From: Lepidurus packardi
Taxonomy: Eukaryota; Arthropoda; Branchiopoda; Notostraca; Triopsidae
Direction: 5' to 3'
Length of the DNA stretch: 64,000 nt
NCBI GenBank assembly: GCA_023053545.1
Contig: JAKZAN010000001.1
Span: forward strand, 12,106,024-12,170,023
The notes below the pieces were generated by a model, which was given only the letters and a program-made list of their open reading frames with translations, made no database searches and was not told the origin of the DNA. The stretch's first letter is position 1. Every line of letters starts with the position of its first letter. Of the stretch, positions 33,301 to 41,115 are shown piece by piece. The translations under genes were made by a program, and so were the position numbers.

Positions 33301-36103
33301 TTGAACGGGTGGCGTTCTGTAGATGGGCTGCGGGAACGATTTGCGGGCCGTCGTTCGCTAGAAGCTTTAAGATTAAGCGCTGCGACTGTCTCTTGTAGTT
33401 GTGCTATTAGATCTTGAGCGGCGATGGCGGTTGGGACGATTTTTTCGTTCCGCTCTTGTTTTACTGACAGATTAACGGCTTCCGTGAACGTTTCAGGTTC
33501 CCTATCGAGCACGTACCGTTTTAAGTGCGGTAGGAGACCGCGAACGAAATTCGACTTCATACCGCGATCGAAATTTGCTTCGCGTTCTTTTTGTATTGCT
33601 ACTGTAGGGGAGAGGCCCGGGCCATGCTCCTGCAGCTGCCTTGCAAGTCGTCTGATAACGTCAGCAAATTCTCTCACCGGCTGATCCTTGCTTTGGGAAC
33701 AGGTCTGTAGGGCTTCGAGTAATTCAGTTTCCGAGTGTTTGTCGTCGAAACGATCTTTCAGATATGTTTCGAAATCGACAAACGTTTTAATAAGGTTGCT
33801 GTGCCTTAACTCGTCGTAATACTCTCCTGCTTTCCCTGCGAGTTTTTGTGCCGCCATACGGAGTTTTGTATCTTCGTCCCATTTTGCAAAATGTGCTTTT
33901 CGATCGACTTCGGTAAGAAAATCCCGTACTGTAGGTCCGGGTTTTGTTCCCGTGAAGCGTGGCAACTCCGTCAGTAACGAGTGATTTAAGAGGGGAAAGA
34001 AGAGTTTTTCGAACTGCTGTTCGGAGAACGTATAGTTTTGCGTGGACGAGGCTTCAGCCATTGTGTTATAGAGATAACTATTGCTTGCCGCGTATCGGGG
34101 CTTCTGGTTCTGTTCCGCTGCCACCAATGTAACGTTACTATTTAAACGCTGTACTTACGTTTTAGGCTTCTGACGAGCAGTGGTAAATAAGGCAACGCAA
34201 GAGACTTTGGAGCTTTGTTGTATAACTTTTATTCGCACGGACTCAGCTCGTTACACTTGGAAATCACACTGGCTACTTGGCGAACTTCCCTGCTGCCCTT
34301 TATACCCTTCGATAACTGAACAACAAGGTTGTAAAGGTTATGGCCCTGTTGTCGCCAGAAGAAAGGTCTTAATCTTTGGTCACAGCAGAGCCATAAACAC
34401 TAAAGTGTTTCTAGGTCACCTAGAGTGTCCTTACAGAGCCATAAACACTAAAGTGTTTCTAGGTCACCTAGAGTGTCATTACACATTATTCAACGGAATT
34501 ATGTATACATTTTGAATTAATTATACTCTTCTTATATAGTGTCAACAACATATCCACCCTGGAGCCTGTCCAGAGCTGTCCTCAGTTAAGGAAGCTCTAC
34601 ATTCGTAAAAACTGTATTCAAGACCTCAGAGATGTTTGCTACCTCAAAAACTTACCTCATTTGCAAAACCTCTGGCTGGCAGACAACCCCTGTGCAGATA
34701 GTCGAAGGTGTACTGTCTCTATCTGCAAGCTTAACGCCGTTCTTTCGTGTAACTTTAATGTAATCACTTTTGTTATTGTTTTCTATAGTTATCTAAAGTT
34801 ACAGCGTTTTAAAAGCTTTACCTCAACACCAACGCTTAGATGACGTGCCAGTGGAACCAGAAGGGATTAAAGACGCTCTCAAAACAGGCCTAGAACTAAC
34901 ACTTCCTGATCCTGAAGAAGAGGACGAATATATTCCAATGCCACAACCAGTATCAGTAGCTAAACAACCAACGCCCGTTACTTCACCTCAGATTACATCA
35001 CCAGTACTACAACAACCAATTACAACAAATCTTCCTCCGGTCGAAAGCGAGCCAGAACACAAAACGTCAATTCCTGTAAGTTTCGTGTTTATTTTCTGAA
35101 CTTCTTCTCTTTTTTCACTAATTTTTCTAATTTTAGTTAATTTTTCTAATTTTTCCTAAGATTTTATTAATAATGTCCTATTTTTTCCTAGTTTGTTCTT
35201 ATTTATTTTGTCTCATAACAGGAAAGTTCGAGCCGGAGGAACAGTTTAGCTCAAGCTGTCGTTTCCCCAGTGGTGGCCCACACTACCCACAACGCGTACA
35301 ACAATCTAATCTCTCCTGAAGAGACCTACGCCCCTTCCCAGTCACGAAGGTCCAGCAATTCAAGCACTCAAGAGGTCTGGCAACTTCTCCAAAATTATCT
35401 AAAAATTATCTTTTAAAAGTAAATTAACAGTTTATTACAAACTCATGTAGGCGGACGTTTGGCGCCGGACAGAAGTATTAACCCCTGCTGTAATATGCGA
35501 AGATTCTTCCACTATGCACTCCTCTGACCAGCGATGTCCAATTCAGTAAAAAAAAAAAAAAAAAAAAATGAAATAATTTTTTAGTCCTGTTCCTGGAATG
35601 ATTACATCACCTTCATCGTCGTCTAGTTCGGCAATTACGGGTCCTAGCCGACCACGTAATCCAGGTCGACACAGCGTGGCAGGCGAACCGCCTTATCATT
35701 ACGTTCGAAGTGGACCAGGCAAAGCCACGCCCCCTGAGTCTCTGAATGTCAATCCAGCCGCTTTGTTCGAGTATGGCCAGCAGGTCCAACAGGGTTATCT
35801 ACACTCGCAGCAAATGCGAATGGACATTCCTGGAGTTGGACGCATCCAGGAACACCTCAAATGGCTGCGACCACGCCCCTTGGCCACGAACGAGTGAGTC
35901 CTTCCAGGAGTGTGCAGTCTAGACCACGAAATCGAGTAAACAAACTAAAAATGTACTGGAAATTATGAAAATGAAGCGCAATGGATGTTTTTTTGGGCAG
36001 TGACTTGCTGATGGCTACGTTGTGCTTGATCCAAGAGTTGGATTTAGCGAGTTTGGAAGTGGTTTCGCAACAGAACCGAAGAACTGGAGGATTAGAATAT
36101 TAA
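21365..36103 (+). CDS. CFAP410: CFAP410 (C21orf2) ortholog, right-arm copy with a 12.8-kb insertion in intron 2
   Basis: Exons 21365-21423, 21493-21558, 34540-34707, 34799-35075, 35222-35374, 35451-35545, 35585-35893 and 36001-36103 mirror the left-arm gene and keep the same splice sites and frame (about 409 residues). Element A sits between exons 2 and 3, so intron 2 grows from about 0.13 kb to nearly 13 kb. The inserted element is in antisense orientation to the gene. Coding capacity is unchanged, but correct splicing across the insert and a natural transcript level are doubtful. The polypyrimidine tract of exon 7 contains a pure homopolymer here. Confidence 0.9.
21635..21990 (-). repeat. 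Element A 3' LTR
   Basis: 356 bp, identical by eye to 34128-34483. On the minus strand it has a TATA box (TATAAAGG near 21805-21815). Its U3 end has two tandem 47-bp units that contain the palindromes AACACTAAAGTGTT and CTAGGTCACCTAG. Confidence 0.93.
23526..23744 (-). repeat. Element B 3' LTR
   Basis: 219 bp. On the minus strand it starts TGTAGTATAATT and ends CGTTACA, with a TATA box (TATAAATA near 23577-23586). No difference from the other LTR was seen. Confidence 0.93.
23790..27599 (-). CDS. pol: Element B Pol polyprotein
   Basis: About 1,269 residues from 27599; the open frame extends upstream and overlaps the end of gag by a -1 shift (KLQVTGRSAPSP lies in it), so it is probably made as Gag-Pol. 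Domains in order: aspartic protease (MLVDSGSAITLV, about residue 18); reverse transcriptase (LRLCVDYRALN, then IYLDDIVIFS); RNase H (IVDCDASNVGLGG); integrase with an HHCC zinc finger (HMGVGRTISKLRQ and CKKCIICGQ), catalytic MDILGPLP and HTDQGRNF; and a GPF-type module (RPWFGPFMVIKK). It copies the element RNA into DNA and integrates it. No broken motif seen. It shares close RT wording with the pol fragments at 10861-12076 and 44245-45460. Confidence 0.93.
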   Translation of the reverse strand: MNVAAFVKGYCGERVVPMLVDSGSAITLVKPYLVQNLSLEAVTVRVRTANNQTMNILGCTVASFRIKEKEFSFNAYVTDDMNQEVILGRDFLQEFGMVIDFKNSMLRFGDNHVLLEENIPDTVAAVLMETLFIPARHEILTTARVPDTYSGQGLVEGTSIHAEMSGFFVARALVSVNNGRIPVRLMNVTDQPVRLKSGTTVGVFTVLANSVNQVITSNVGYDVQDPNDNGVTKKHKGSLLSLFGEPSRTLTASQRDELEKFLQKHESILSVHQSDLGRTTYLKHRINTGTQPPVRVHPRRIPAHWKPQLETMVQDLQGQGVISPSSSPWSSPIVMVRKKDGTLRLCVDYRALNNVTVKDAYPLPRIDETLDALAGAKYFSTLDLVSGYYQLEVEAEDREKTAFQTPQGLFEFNVMPFGLCNGPSSFQRLMELVLRGLQWKICLIYLDDIVIFSRTFEEHLARLEEVCQRLRDANLKIKPSKCKLFRETVIFLGHVVSQDGIQTDPEKTRAIVEWPRPDNADQVAQFLGLASYYRRFVRNFADIAKPLYKLTEASVKFEWSTVCDEAFAELKRLLSSTPILVFPELSKPFIVDCDASNVGLGGVLSQIIDGVERPVAFASRSLSRAETRYCVTRKELLAMKFALTQFSHYLLGRPFRIRTDNSAVSWVKRCKNPSGQVLRWLSLFESYQFSIEHRPGKKHTNADALSRRPCGQCGMQYDGVQSSEDEEDGDIPDMPCTNPSADPVVSSLESQQEETSVTFQQKNDEDLKVVFEWLRSPNTFPDSPRGLNPTLRSYWTQRSKICLQEGVLYRKWIFEEGERLLPLVPRKVVSILLRTYHDDATAAHMGVGRTISKLRQRFYWPKMQEDVMAWCKKCIICGQNNSPQQKSRAPLRSLSAKRPGEIVAMDILGPLPETKWGHRYILVAGDLFTKWLEAYPIPNQEAETIADKFLNEFVCRFGAPEQLHTDQGRNFDGNIVKEVCDILKINKTRTTPYHPQSDGFVERANRTILAGLSKLLDQAEDTWDSLLPKVLLAYRSGIQASTDFTPAKLHLGRELLLPADVVFQAGNVAKTRTSVSEYASNLEQDLKTVYKKAGERLLAAQARQKQYYDRDVAGKTLQVGDLVWVHAPVPKRGKSPKFHRPWFGPFMVIKKISEEVFRVKNKTTGARRVVHFNNIKRCEAEEESEETPTVTEPPVPMNSKPPTSPRFLDMYEDWCILDSNGENEVIPSENETETSIPEIEHIPERASSRIRRPPQRLAYVEPGCSLNLC
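27668..28516 (-). CDS. gag: Element B Gag
   Basis: 282 residues. The capsid-like region has WEAWCRHFDRYAKFNNLSDS and a helical core. Near the C-terminus a coiled-coil-like repeat (MEQRLSNMEKFMEQRFSNVE) precedes one CCHC zinc knuckle (CYNCGEPGHLKATC). Its ATG uses one base between LTR and primer site plus the first two bases of the primer site, so the first residues (MAQSVG) are encoded by the tRNA-complementary sequence. The next in-frame ATG lies after the capsid start and would give a truncated protein. Pol follows in the -1 frame. Confidence 0.9.
   Translation of the reverse strand: MAQSVGQNAGEIRTPKFAPEFFSSGTSDDWEAWCRHFDRYAKFNNLSDSKKVDLLAMSLRGRAEKVFSALDTDIQANYTRTVVALSEIFQETDLSVYQRKFDTMMRSKGESVLEFVSQLRFTLQRAYPTMDVVSYERMIVNRLIDSAETRELRMHLNALQGLSVDKAVEIIRGYEKATEQEARRKVKIVAEMDSSATAEVAATTSTTMEQRLSNMEKFMEQRFSNVEKFMEEMKANSFSRPRSGNKWNKQRTCYNCGEPGHLKATCTKPKANDDSKKQGNSK
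28499..28515 (-). promoter_or_regulatory. Primer binding site complementary to tRNA-Ser (element B)
   Basis: Reads TGGCGCAGTCGGTAGGA on the minus strand, complementary to the 3' end of a tRNA-Ser (CCTACCGACTGCG plus CCA). It lies one base from the LTR edge. The same site is used by the gypsy fragments at 40914 and 49708. Confidence 0.85.
28517..28735 (-). repeat. Element B 5' LTR
   Basis: 219 bp, same as 23526-23744. It supplies promoter and start of the element RNA on the minus strand, flanked by ATAA at 28736-28739. Confidence 0.93.
29101..32940 (-). CDS. pol: Element A Pol polyprotein (integrase active site altered)
   Basis: About 1,279 residues, open throughout, in the -1 frame relative to gag with an overlap of about 40 bases. 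Domains: protease (ALVDTGAGLTVLH), RT (RFCVDFRKLNNITK, then MVYLDDVIIFSKS), RNase H (TLFTDASNTALGVV), integrase zinc finger (HKTAGHLAIQKTYNK, CPSCNKRK) and core (DRIAVDVLGPLPG, DYLTKWPEAY). The second catalytic position of the integrase DDE triad reads SHQGPNF where the family has a D before QG; here it is His (CAT for GAT). Ends with a Pro-rich tail. An A-rich tract (T-run 29081-29099 on plus) separates it from env. The RT is closer in wording to element D than to element B. Confidence 0.92.
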   Translation of the reverse strand: MPVVNNKGQPALPLNNIKPFDSPKIFKNRILCKIFIGKTPIRALVDTGAGLTVLHYRAFKLLDRALRTHMIPTHTRLTSATGEAIPTMGCFILPLTVADKTISLKCHVVYKLSHECILGMDAIRSLKMIIDGSKMAIHIPRVGQVETLNQINLAREQYFPVINPQLVYIPARSKCMIYGVSKTCPLSTGYFRQALYPSLLEMPPSPTSLYAEDAIVNINAHRIPICVYNEGNNVVAIKRGTELGSLSDAETVSITAVHDAPALEFALPKDINLGDLRPYQRRDLLKLVLEFRDVFARDDSELGRTTLVQHTIDIGNAPPIHQRPYRVPIAQRGVIEQHVQEMLKKNVIQPSNSPWSAPVILVKKKDGSERFCVDFRKLNNITKKDVYPLPRIDDTLDLLGNSKFFSTLDLASGYWQVEVAPEDREKTAFSTFNGHYEFQCLPFGLTNAPATFQRLMQRLLLPICNNFAMVYLDDVIIFSKSFQNHISHLRTVLGLFSKAGLKLKQKKCHFGQQSVKYLGHIVSAHGVAPDPEKIIAVQNFPKPRCTKDVRSFLGLSNYYRRFIKNYAIIANPLTKLTSKYSTFRWDEQTHNAFSTLKLALTKHPVLAYPDFTKPFTLFTDASNTALGVVLAQFQNNREVVIAYASRKLNPAESRYATVEREALAVVFAVKHFHAYLYGRKFEVVTDHNPLKWLMTNKDHTSKLSRWALRLQEYDFTINHRPGKKHGNADGLSRTPVAIITGEDNFTIATFVLEQQKDPACSKLLQLLSGNSSPILQKMNSHWKQKSHEYLLNSDGILCRLRPSIHDSKTLVPLPIVPETLRTVILSSLHDHKTAGHLAIQKTYNKILARYYWVGLYRDVKKYIRSCPSCNKRKSPTKTLRAPLMPMPIAERPFDRIAVDVLGPLPGTPRGNKYIIVFTDYLTKWPEAYAIPDQKAETVAKLYCEELITRHGAPRHLLSHQGPNFMAELIKNICAFLNTTKQRTTPYHPQCDGLTERFNKTLADMISHYVNDTHTDWDEHLPYLLLAYRTSIQSSTLESPFYLLYGRDPALPIDSILAPKSAQVLSYPDYKEKLTSHLHTAWTIAQSHLKTAQEKQKQYYDKTATERQFRVGDKVYMTKPATKPGLSRKLDYRWSGPYRIIDRPSPVTATLIDPISCKKHTVHVNRVKQCWEYDECRDPKVGTREEPRPMSPIPPPPTSPKRPSSTTIQQYTPSNSSDSATYADILRSPSNHPTPIPIDNDPEPHFFTPTVSPSKEARPPPTYSLRDRRLINKPSRFQPY
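32943..34061 (-). CDS. gag: Element A Gag
   Basis: About 372 residues from ATG at 34061; the frame is open further up to the LTR edge, but only with non-ATG codons. The N-terminal half is a helical retrotransposon gag domain (TFSEQQFEKLFFPLLNHSL, then WDEDTKLRMAAQKLAGKA). The C-terminal part is basic, with three tandem 17-residue repeats (FSPQQPYERLDRGQ type) and one CCHC knuckle (CYRCGKLGHTAPVC) near the end. It would form the particle and bind the element RNA. Confidence 0.9.
   Translation of the reverse strand: MAEASSTQNYTFSEQQFEKLFFPLLNHSLLTELPRFTGTKPGPTVRDFLTEVDRKAHFAKWDEDTKLRMAAQKLAGKAGEYYDELRHSNLIKTFVDFETYLKDRFDDKHSETELLEALQTCSQSKDQPVREFADVIRRLARQLQEHGPGLSPTVAIQKEREANFDRGMKSNFVRGLLPHLKRYVLDREPETFTEAVNLSVKQERNEKIVPTAIAAQDLIAQLQETVAALNLKASSERRPANRSRSPSTERHPFNTARYRGRSPSNYDPQQPYERLDRGQNSFSPQQPYERLDRGQHSFSPQQPIERLNRGPNSYSPHRSPSSGPRHVRFQRSNSPRPPGNRPNFTCYRCGKLGHTAPVCRAPAPVPRQASTN
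34115..34126 (-). promoter_or_regulatory. Primer binding site of tRNA-Leu type (element A)
   Basis: Reads TGGTGGCAGCGG on the minus strand, one base from the 5' LTR. Twelve bases fit the 3' end of a tRNA-Leu (CCGCTGCCA plus CCA). Element D uses the same first 11 bases. Confidence 0.7.
34128..34483 (-). repeat. Element A 5' LTR
   Basis: 356 bp copy of 21635-21990, including the doubled 47-bp palindromic unit (34387-34478). Followed by the second CATT target copy and the CFAP410 intron. Confidence 0.93.
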
Positions 36104-36682
36104 AAAGATGAAGAGAAAAGCTTAATTAAGCTGCAATTCCATCAATTCTGTACCAAAAATTGATCCAGACCCAATTTCTGTAGCACCCTGCTGCTATTGC
36201 ATTAGCATTATCCCCATGTATCGTTTTTAAAATTTAGTATTAATTTTAGTTATTAATTTTTTGGGTTTTAAAAACAACTTGCGCTCTGCCTCTTACTCCC
36301 GTGATCTCACCAATCCTGACTCCTTTGCTCGTTGTTTCATATTAGGGTGACGGTGATCAAGGGAAAGGTAAATAAAATACCATAATAATACCAAGCTAAC
36401 TATGTTTAATCGTGAATATATTTAAAACAGAACGGTCCGTCCAATACACGAAACTTGGAATGAAATTGAAATTGAGATCCACGTACCACAAGTAAAAGCG
36501 GGTGCGAATTAAAAAGACAGGAACCATGTAACTTTGGTTTACAAACCGAATAACGCTTTAATTTTTTTTTTTAAATTGCAAAAAATTCTAGAAAAACTCA
36601 TTTTTGCCCAGTATTAGCTGTTGAATGCTCTTTTTCGGTTCAATAGCGATACTTTGCCTAACTGGCACTGACAGGGGACCAC

Positions 36683-36955
36683 ATGCTATCTCTACAGCTT
36701 GATCCAGGTCTCGTTCTTGATCTGGGACGGAAGTCACGCTTTGGACTTTGGGAGCAGGGATATATGTGGAGTACGGAGACAAGATGGTGGCTCTCGCTCT
36801 ACCGAATAAAAACGTCGGTAATGGCAGCAGAACTGTATTCAGTTTTGGAAGCTTTACAATTTGTAAATAAACCACTGAAAAAAAAATTGCTCATCATACG
36901 GATACGAAAGGGAAAAATGGAGGAGAAGAGTAGAACAGATCGGAGTAACCTTTAA
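36683..36955 (+). pseudogene. RNase H-domain fragment of a non-LTR element (right arm)
   Basis: Mirror copy of 1574-1846 with the same frameshifts (AELYSVLEALQFVNK in one frame). Inert. Confidence 0.4.
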
Positions 36956-37370
36956 CATGTAAAATGTATTAGGGAAAATTGAACCCGGAAAATTGAAATT
37001 ATATGAAGCTTAACATCTTATTACGTGAACTAGAACGGAAGATTTGTCTGAAAACAACAATGGCCAGGCAACCCAAGAACTCTGAGCAGATGATTCCCAG
37101 AATCACAAGAGGAGGCATTCCATGATAAGATGTACTCGGCTCATCCACCTTAAATTCGTTGTTGTTGGAATTGTTGGAGGTTTGTAAAGTTCGGTGTCTT
37201 CTGATGTGGAGCTGTCGATCCAGTTGGTCCCGGTCGAAGAGATCGAAGTTCGCCGTCCCGACCCATGCAACGCTGCTGCGAAAACGTCGTTTACTTGCTT
37301 TATCGACTCACAAACCGGACATTTCTTTTCATGATACGCTTCTTGCAAGCCTTTCCTGTAATTCTCTAGT

Positions 37371-38177
37371 ATGTTGAAATCGTGGTGTGGACCTCGTTGT
37401 GGACGAGACGTGAGCTTCGTCCATGACTAGGAACCCCTACCGAAGCCAATCTGAAGGACGGTTTGGAATGAACTCAACAGGAACAACAAGAAAAGTAAGC
37501 TCTCGATAAGCTCTCTAAGCTTGGGAAGGTGGAATGCGCAGTAATATGGGTAGTATCTTGGGTAGGTTGGTCGTGGGTACTCGGTCTTGAAGCAGATCTG
37601 TGAAGCAGGTTGTCGATCTTGAAGCAGGTTGTCGAGATCCGGTGTGGACCTCGTCTTGAAAGAAGATTTGGTGTTGTTGAACCCCAATGCGCTTTGACAA
37701 CTATGGAAATTAAAGAAAACAAACATAAATTAGAAAGGTATTAAGCTTCTTTTTTGGTTTAGAAGAGTAATATGCGGGTACTAACCGGTCAATACCAATA
37801 TCAGAGTCAATGGAGTTCTTGCTGGGACGTAAATCGTGTAGATCATCTAGGCTTATCGCAGGGGTTGACGAGGCAGTTGACACAGGCTTCTTCAGCGCCT
37901 TAGGGCGAGGCGTCGGATACTTTCCCTGGGTAGTTTGGAGTCTCTTGCAGGCGACCAATACCTGTTGGGAGATACAAGTTAATACTTTATTGCGTTAAAA
38001 CTCTAAAAAATAATAATTGTACTAATGAAACGGTTAGAAATAAATCGAGAGCTTACTTTTCATGTTGGTCTTGTTGAGTGCATTCCAAACCGTCGTTCAT
38101 TGGCTTCAGCAGGGGGTTTCTAGTCCTGGATGAGGTCCACAACTCGTCCACAACGAGGTCCACACCACGATTTCAAC
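37371..38177. mobile_element. MITE-like inverted-repeat unit (right arm copy)
   Basis: Mirror copy of 352-1158, with the same long inverted ends GTTGAAATCGTGGTGTGGAC and their complement. Confidence 0.5.
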
Positions 38178-38528
38178 TGACTACTTGACTACACAGTTTG
38201 AAACTGAACAGAACGAGATGAGAGAATGCCTTATATTGTCTTGAATTGCCTTCGGGTTATCGATCATTGTTGCTTTTCGACTTTTACACGTTAGAATTTT
38301 GTTGTTTGTTCACGTCTAACTGTAGACTTGGCTACCAAGTTTGAAACTGAACAGAACGAGACGAGGGAATGTTTGAATTCCCTTGCCTTCGTGTTATCGA
38401 TCGTGTTGCTTTTGGACTTTTACACGGTAGAACTAGGTATTGCCTTCGGCTTCAAGGAAAAAGAGAGGATTTACACAAATCGTATAGAAACCTCCATACG
38501 AAAACCTTGTATCTTTTAGAAAAGAGGG

Positions 38529-39339
38529 TACTTGGGTGCCATTTGTAAAAGTTTTTTAAGATTATTTTATACCAATGTTTTTATTTTTTAAGATTATTTT
38601 ATACTTATGTGAAAGATTAGGACAATTAGATGATAAATCTCAGATATTGCTAGGTCTAAGCCATTCCTTCATCGTTTGCGAGTTTTTTGTAATACAAAGT
38701 TTTATGGGAACATGCTGCGTGACCAAAATTCAGAGGCAGCGGTGGGGCTAAAAGGAACAAATGCCGTATGAATAAGTAGTACGGATAAGGCTACAAAAGA
38801 GACAACCCTATTAAGAAATTTTACTATGTGTTACCTTTCTTTAAACGTTATAATTCTCGTACATGTGAAATTTAGTTGGGGAAAGCCAAATTCATAGGAA
38901 TGTAAGCTTTCCAAGCCTCTTCTCCCAACTTTATAGGCTAACATGACTACAATTGTTTTTTATTAGCACAATTAAGGCACTTTTATTCGGCAATATTATA
39001 ATATCGTATGATGCTTAAATTTAAAAGAATTATCCTAAGCTTATTTCAAAGATTCGTAATATCATTGCTTTATAATTTATGGAATTGATGACGTCAGAAC
39101 TCGCTTTCGCCCTAGCAACTCTGGCAGAAGGCTAAAACTCTTGAAATGAAGTCCTAAATTACTTTTTAACCTCCGCTGAGTAACAACATGACAAAAGCCT
39201 TAATTCAGTTAACTATTCCCTTCATTATCCTCACTATAATTCACACGTCGTATAGATTGTTTTGCTTGCGGCTTTTCGCTCATAAAACACTAGAGAGCTC
39301 TCTCAGTTCCGCCCTTTTTTCAAGGAGAAAGCTCAGGTT
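38529..39339. other. No gene seen
   Basis: AT-rich sequence beyond the palindrome with no open frame of note. It holds a small direct repeat (TTTTTAAGATTATTTTATAC twice near 38552-38603). Confidence 0.4.
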
Positions 39340-40126
39340 GATGTAGGAAGCAAACGTAGAAGACTACAGGTTTGGACTACGGAAACGGATACAGAGGAAG
39401 AATTAGAGAAAGCGAGGAGAAATGCACAGTAGCATACCGAGCAGTAAAAAATGAGGAGAGTTCCGATAAGCTAAGCCCCTTCAAAATTAACATAATGGTG
39501 AGAGATTTGAATATGAGAGAAATAAAAATCTAAGTAACGCGTGCAGAAGAACTGTTGGTTTTCCCGACCAATCAGGACGAAACGGATGGATTCCTAAAGA
39601 CAAAATAGATAGGGGAAATATAAGTTCAGGCCAGGATAACCAGGATAACGCGGGAAAAGTTAAAGACGCAATTAGTCGTTTCCACCTTATTTTTGAAAAC
39701 AGTAAAGTGCCATTCTATTTGAACTTAGGATACCTAAAAATAAAAGTTCATCACTTTGAACCAAGACCCATCAGATGTTATAAGTGTCAAAGATTTGGGC
39801 ATATCAGCTCTGTCTGCAAGGCAAGGCATAGATGTGGGCACTGTGGTGAAGAACACGCCACGACAATCAGCGGAAACAAGAAAGAGGGAAAGGAGCCAAC
39901 ATGTGCAAACTGTAATAAGCAACATACTGCAGCGGATAGGAACTGTGAGTTTTCTAAACGAGCCAAAGGGAACCAAACTCAGGCAAATCGAAAAGCGGGC
40001 ACATTAGGGGATCAGACCATAAAACGTTACGAGGTAGAACACATTGGAAAGAGTCAAATATCGGTTAATAACATCAGGACAGGAGAAATGGCAGAAAAAG
40101 AAGAAGACAGAACAGTTAAAAACTAA
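39340..40126 (+). pseudogene. Jockey-like non-LTR ORF1 with zinc knuckles (third copy of the family)
   Basis: The 5' half (39340-39700) is a diverged, frame-broken copy of the ORF1 domain seen at 20069-20560. The 3' half is open (39707-40126) and carries CYKCQRFGHISSVC, then CGHCGEEHATT and CANCNKQHTAADRNC, the CCHC array that binds RNA in ORF1 proteins. It ends just before an endonuclease-like ORF2 start, as in a Jockey element. Confidence 0.7.
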
Positions 40127-40406
40127 TGGAAAAAGCGACGAAAGCTTTAGTAGTAGCGAAACAAAGCTACAGTGAGGTATTATAAGGTAAGAAAAAGGAA
40201 AAAGAGAGACAAACAAATCGAGAGGAACGGCAACAAGACGAAGAGAAGACAGAAGATGAAAAAGAGACAACTGATTTGGGGAACAGGGTAAGAGGATTGG
40301 TCAGAAAAGTAATTTCAGTAGTTTTGACAGGAGGGAAATGGGAAGAAATCTGCAAGGAAGGAAAATTTTTTATTAGGAATGGAAACTTTATACAACAAAT
40401 ATTAAC

Positions 40407-40640
40407 ATGGATTGCGAGGGCATAAACATTTTATTTCGGAATGACAGGAGCATAAGGGCCAATGTTGATTCCTTAACAGCCTATGTAAGTAATGTAAAAA
40501 AGAGAATAGTTGTTATTGTTATTTGTGAAACATGGCTAAAAGAAGGGGTGAAAATTAATTTAAGAGGTTACGAGGAATATAGAGTAGACAGGATAGGAGA
40601 TAGAGGGGGAGGAATTGGGAGATTTCAATTCTCACCACAG
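40407..40640 (+). pseudogene. Start of non-LTR ORF2: endonuclease N-terminus, truncated
   Basis: Frame starting MDCEGINILFRNDRSIRANV, followed by ICETWLKEG and DRIGDRGGGIG. This resembles the beginning of the exonuclease-endonuclease-phosphatase domain of Jockey-type ORF2 (nicks target DNA), though the first active-site Asn context is degenerate. It stops at about 40640, where LTR-like sequence starts, so RT is missing. Confidence 0.6.
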
Positions 40641-41115
40641 CATGTGGGGTAGCCGAATATCGGATAGGAGAGGAATGCAAGAGTGGTAACCTTAAAAGTA
40701 TTGCATGAATAAGCTTGTGTGGTGTGGCATAAGTGTAAGGTTGTCATTCTTGAGACTTGACCAGGATCTGACTAATCGACCTGACCCGTCTTTACTTGGA
40801 CTGACTCACACTGGGACTGACTAACTGACATGACGTTGTACCTCGACTATCTATATAAAGGACTATGCATCGTAAATACAGCAGTCTTACGTTAAACCAT
40901 GATTACTTTACATTGGGGCAGTCGGTAGGATGGCTACCCCTATCAGTTCTACTGGTAAAAAGTTACAAGGTGTTAAGTTTTTGCCTGATGAGTTCAACGG
41001 CATTAAAAGTGAAGAGTGGGCGACATGGCGTAGGCACTTCGAAAGAAGCATCGTCTTCAACGGTTTAGACCACAGTATAGAGGTTTCACAGTATGCTAGC
41101 AGGGCTATCTTCCAA
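40641..41115 (+). mobile_element. Gypsy fragment: 5' LTR, tRNA-Ser primer site and gag start
   Basis: An LTR-like stretch with a TATA box (CTATATAAAGG near 40849) ends in ACTTTACA. Then a primer site TGGGGCAGTCGGTAGGA (40914-40930; one mismatch to the tRNA-Ser complement). Then gag from ATG 40930: MATPISSTGKKLQGVKFLPD and EWATWRRHFERSIVFNGLDH, 63 residues before the frame ends. The same gag start occurs inverted at about 49570-49709. Truncated, inert. Confidence 0.7.

Larger units (their letters stand above)
21635..34483 (-). mobile_element. Element A: gypsy-type LTR retrotransposon with env, carrying nested element B
   Basis: It is bounded by two 356-bp LTRs (21635-21990, 34128-34483) that begin TGT and end ACA on the plus strand, and by a 4-bp target duplication CATT (21631-21634 and 34484-34487). 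The left arm preserves the empty site with a single CATT near 4042. Minus-strand order: LTR, tRNA-Leu-type primer site (34115-34126), gag, pol, env, polypurine tract (GGAGGAGGGGGAGTAG, just inside 21991), LTR. Without B it is about 7.6 kb. The LTRs look identical, so insertion is recent. The integrase has lost a catalytic aspartate and env is disrupted by B, so this copy is probably not autonomous. Confidence 0.95.
16654..38528. repeat. Right arm of the giant inverted duplication
   Basis: Mirror image of 1-9022. The inner boundary is between 16653 and 16654, where identity to the left arm stops after ACTTTATACAATATCGC. The arm is interrupted by element A plus one target-site copy (21635-34487, exactly 12,853 bp, the difference between the two coordinate sums 38529 and 25676). 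The outer end pairs with base 1 of the window, so the real end may be further out on the left. Confidence 0.97.
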
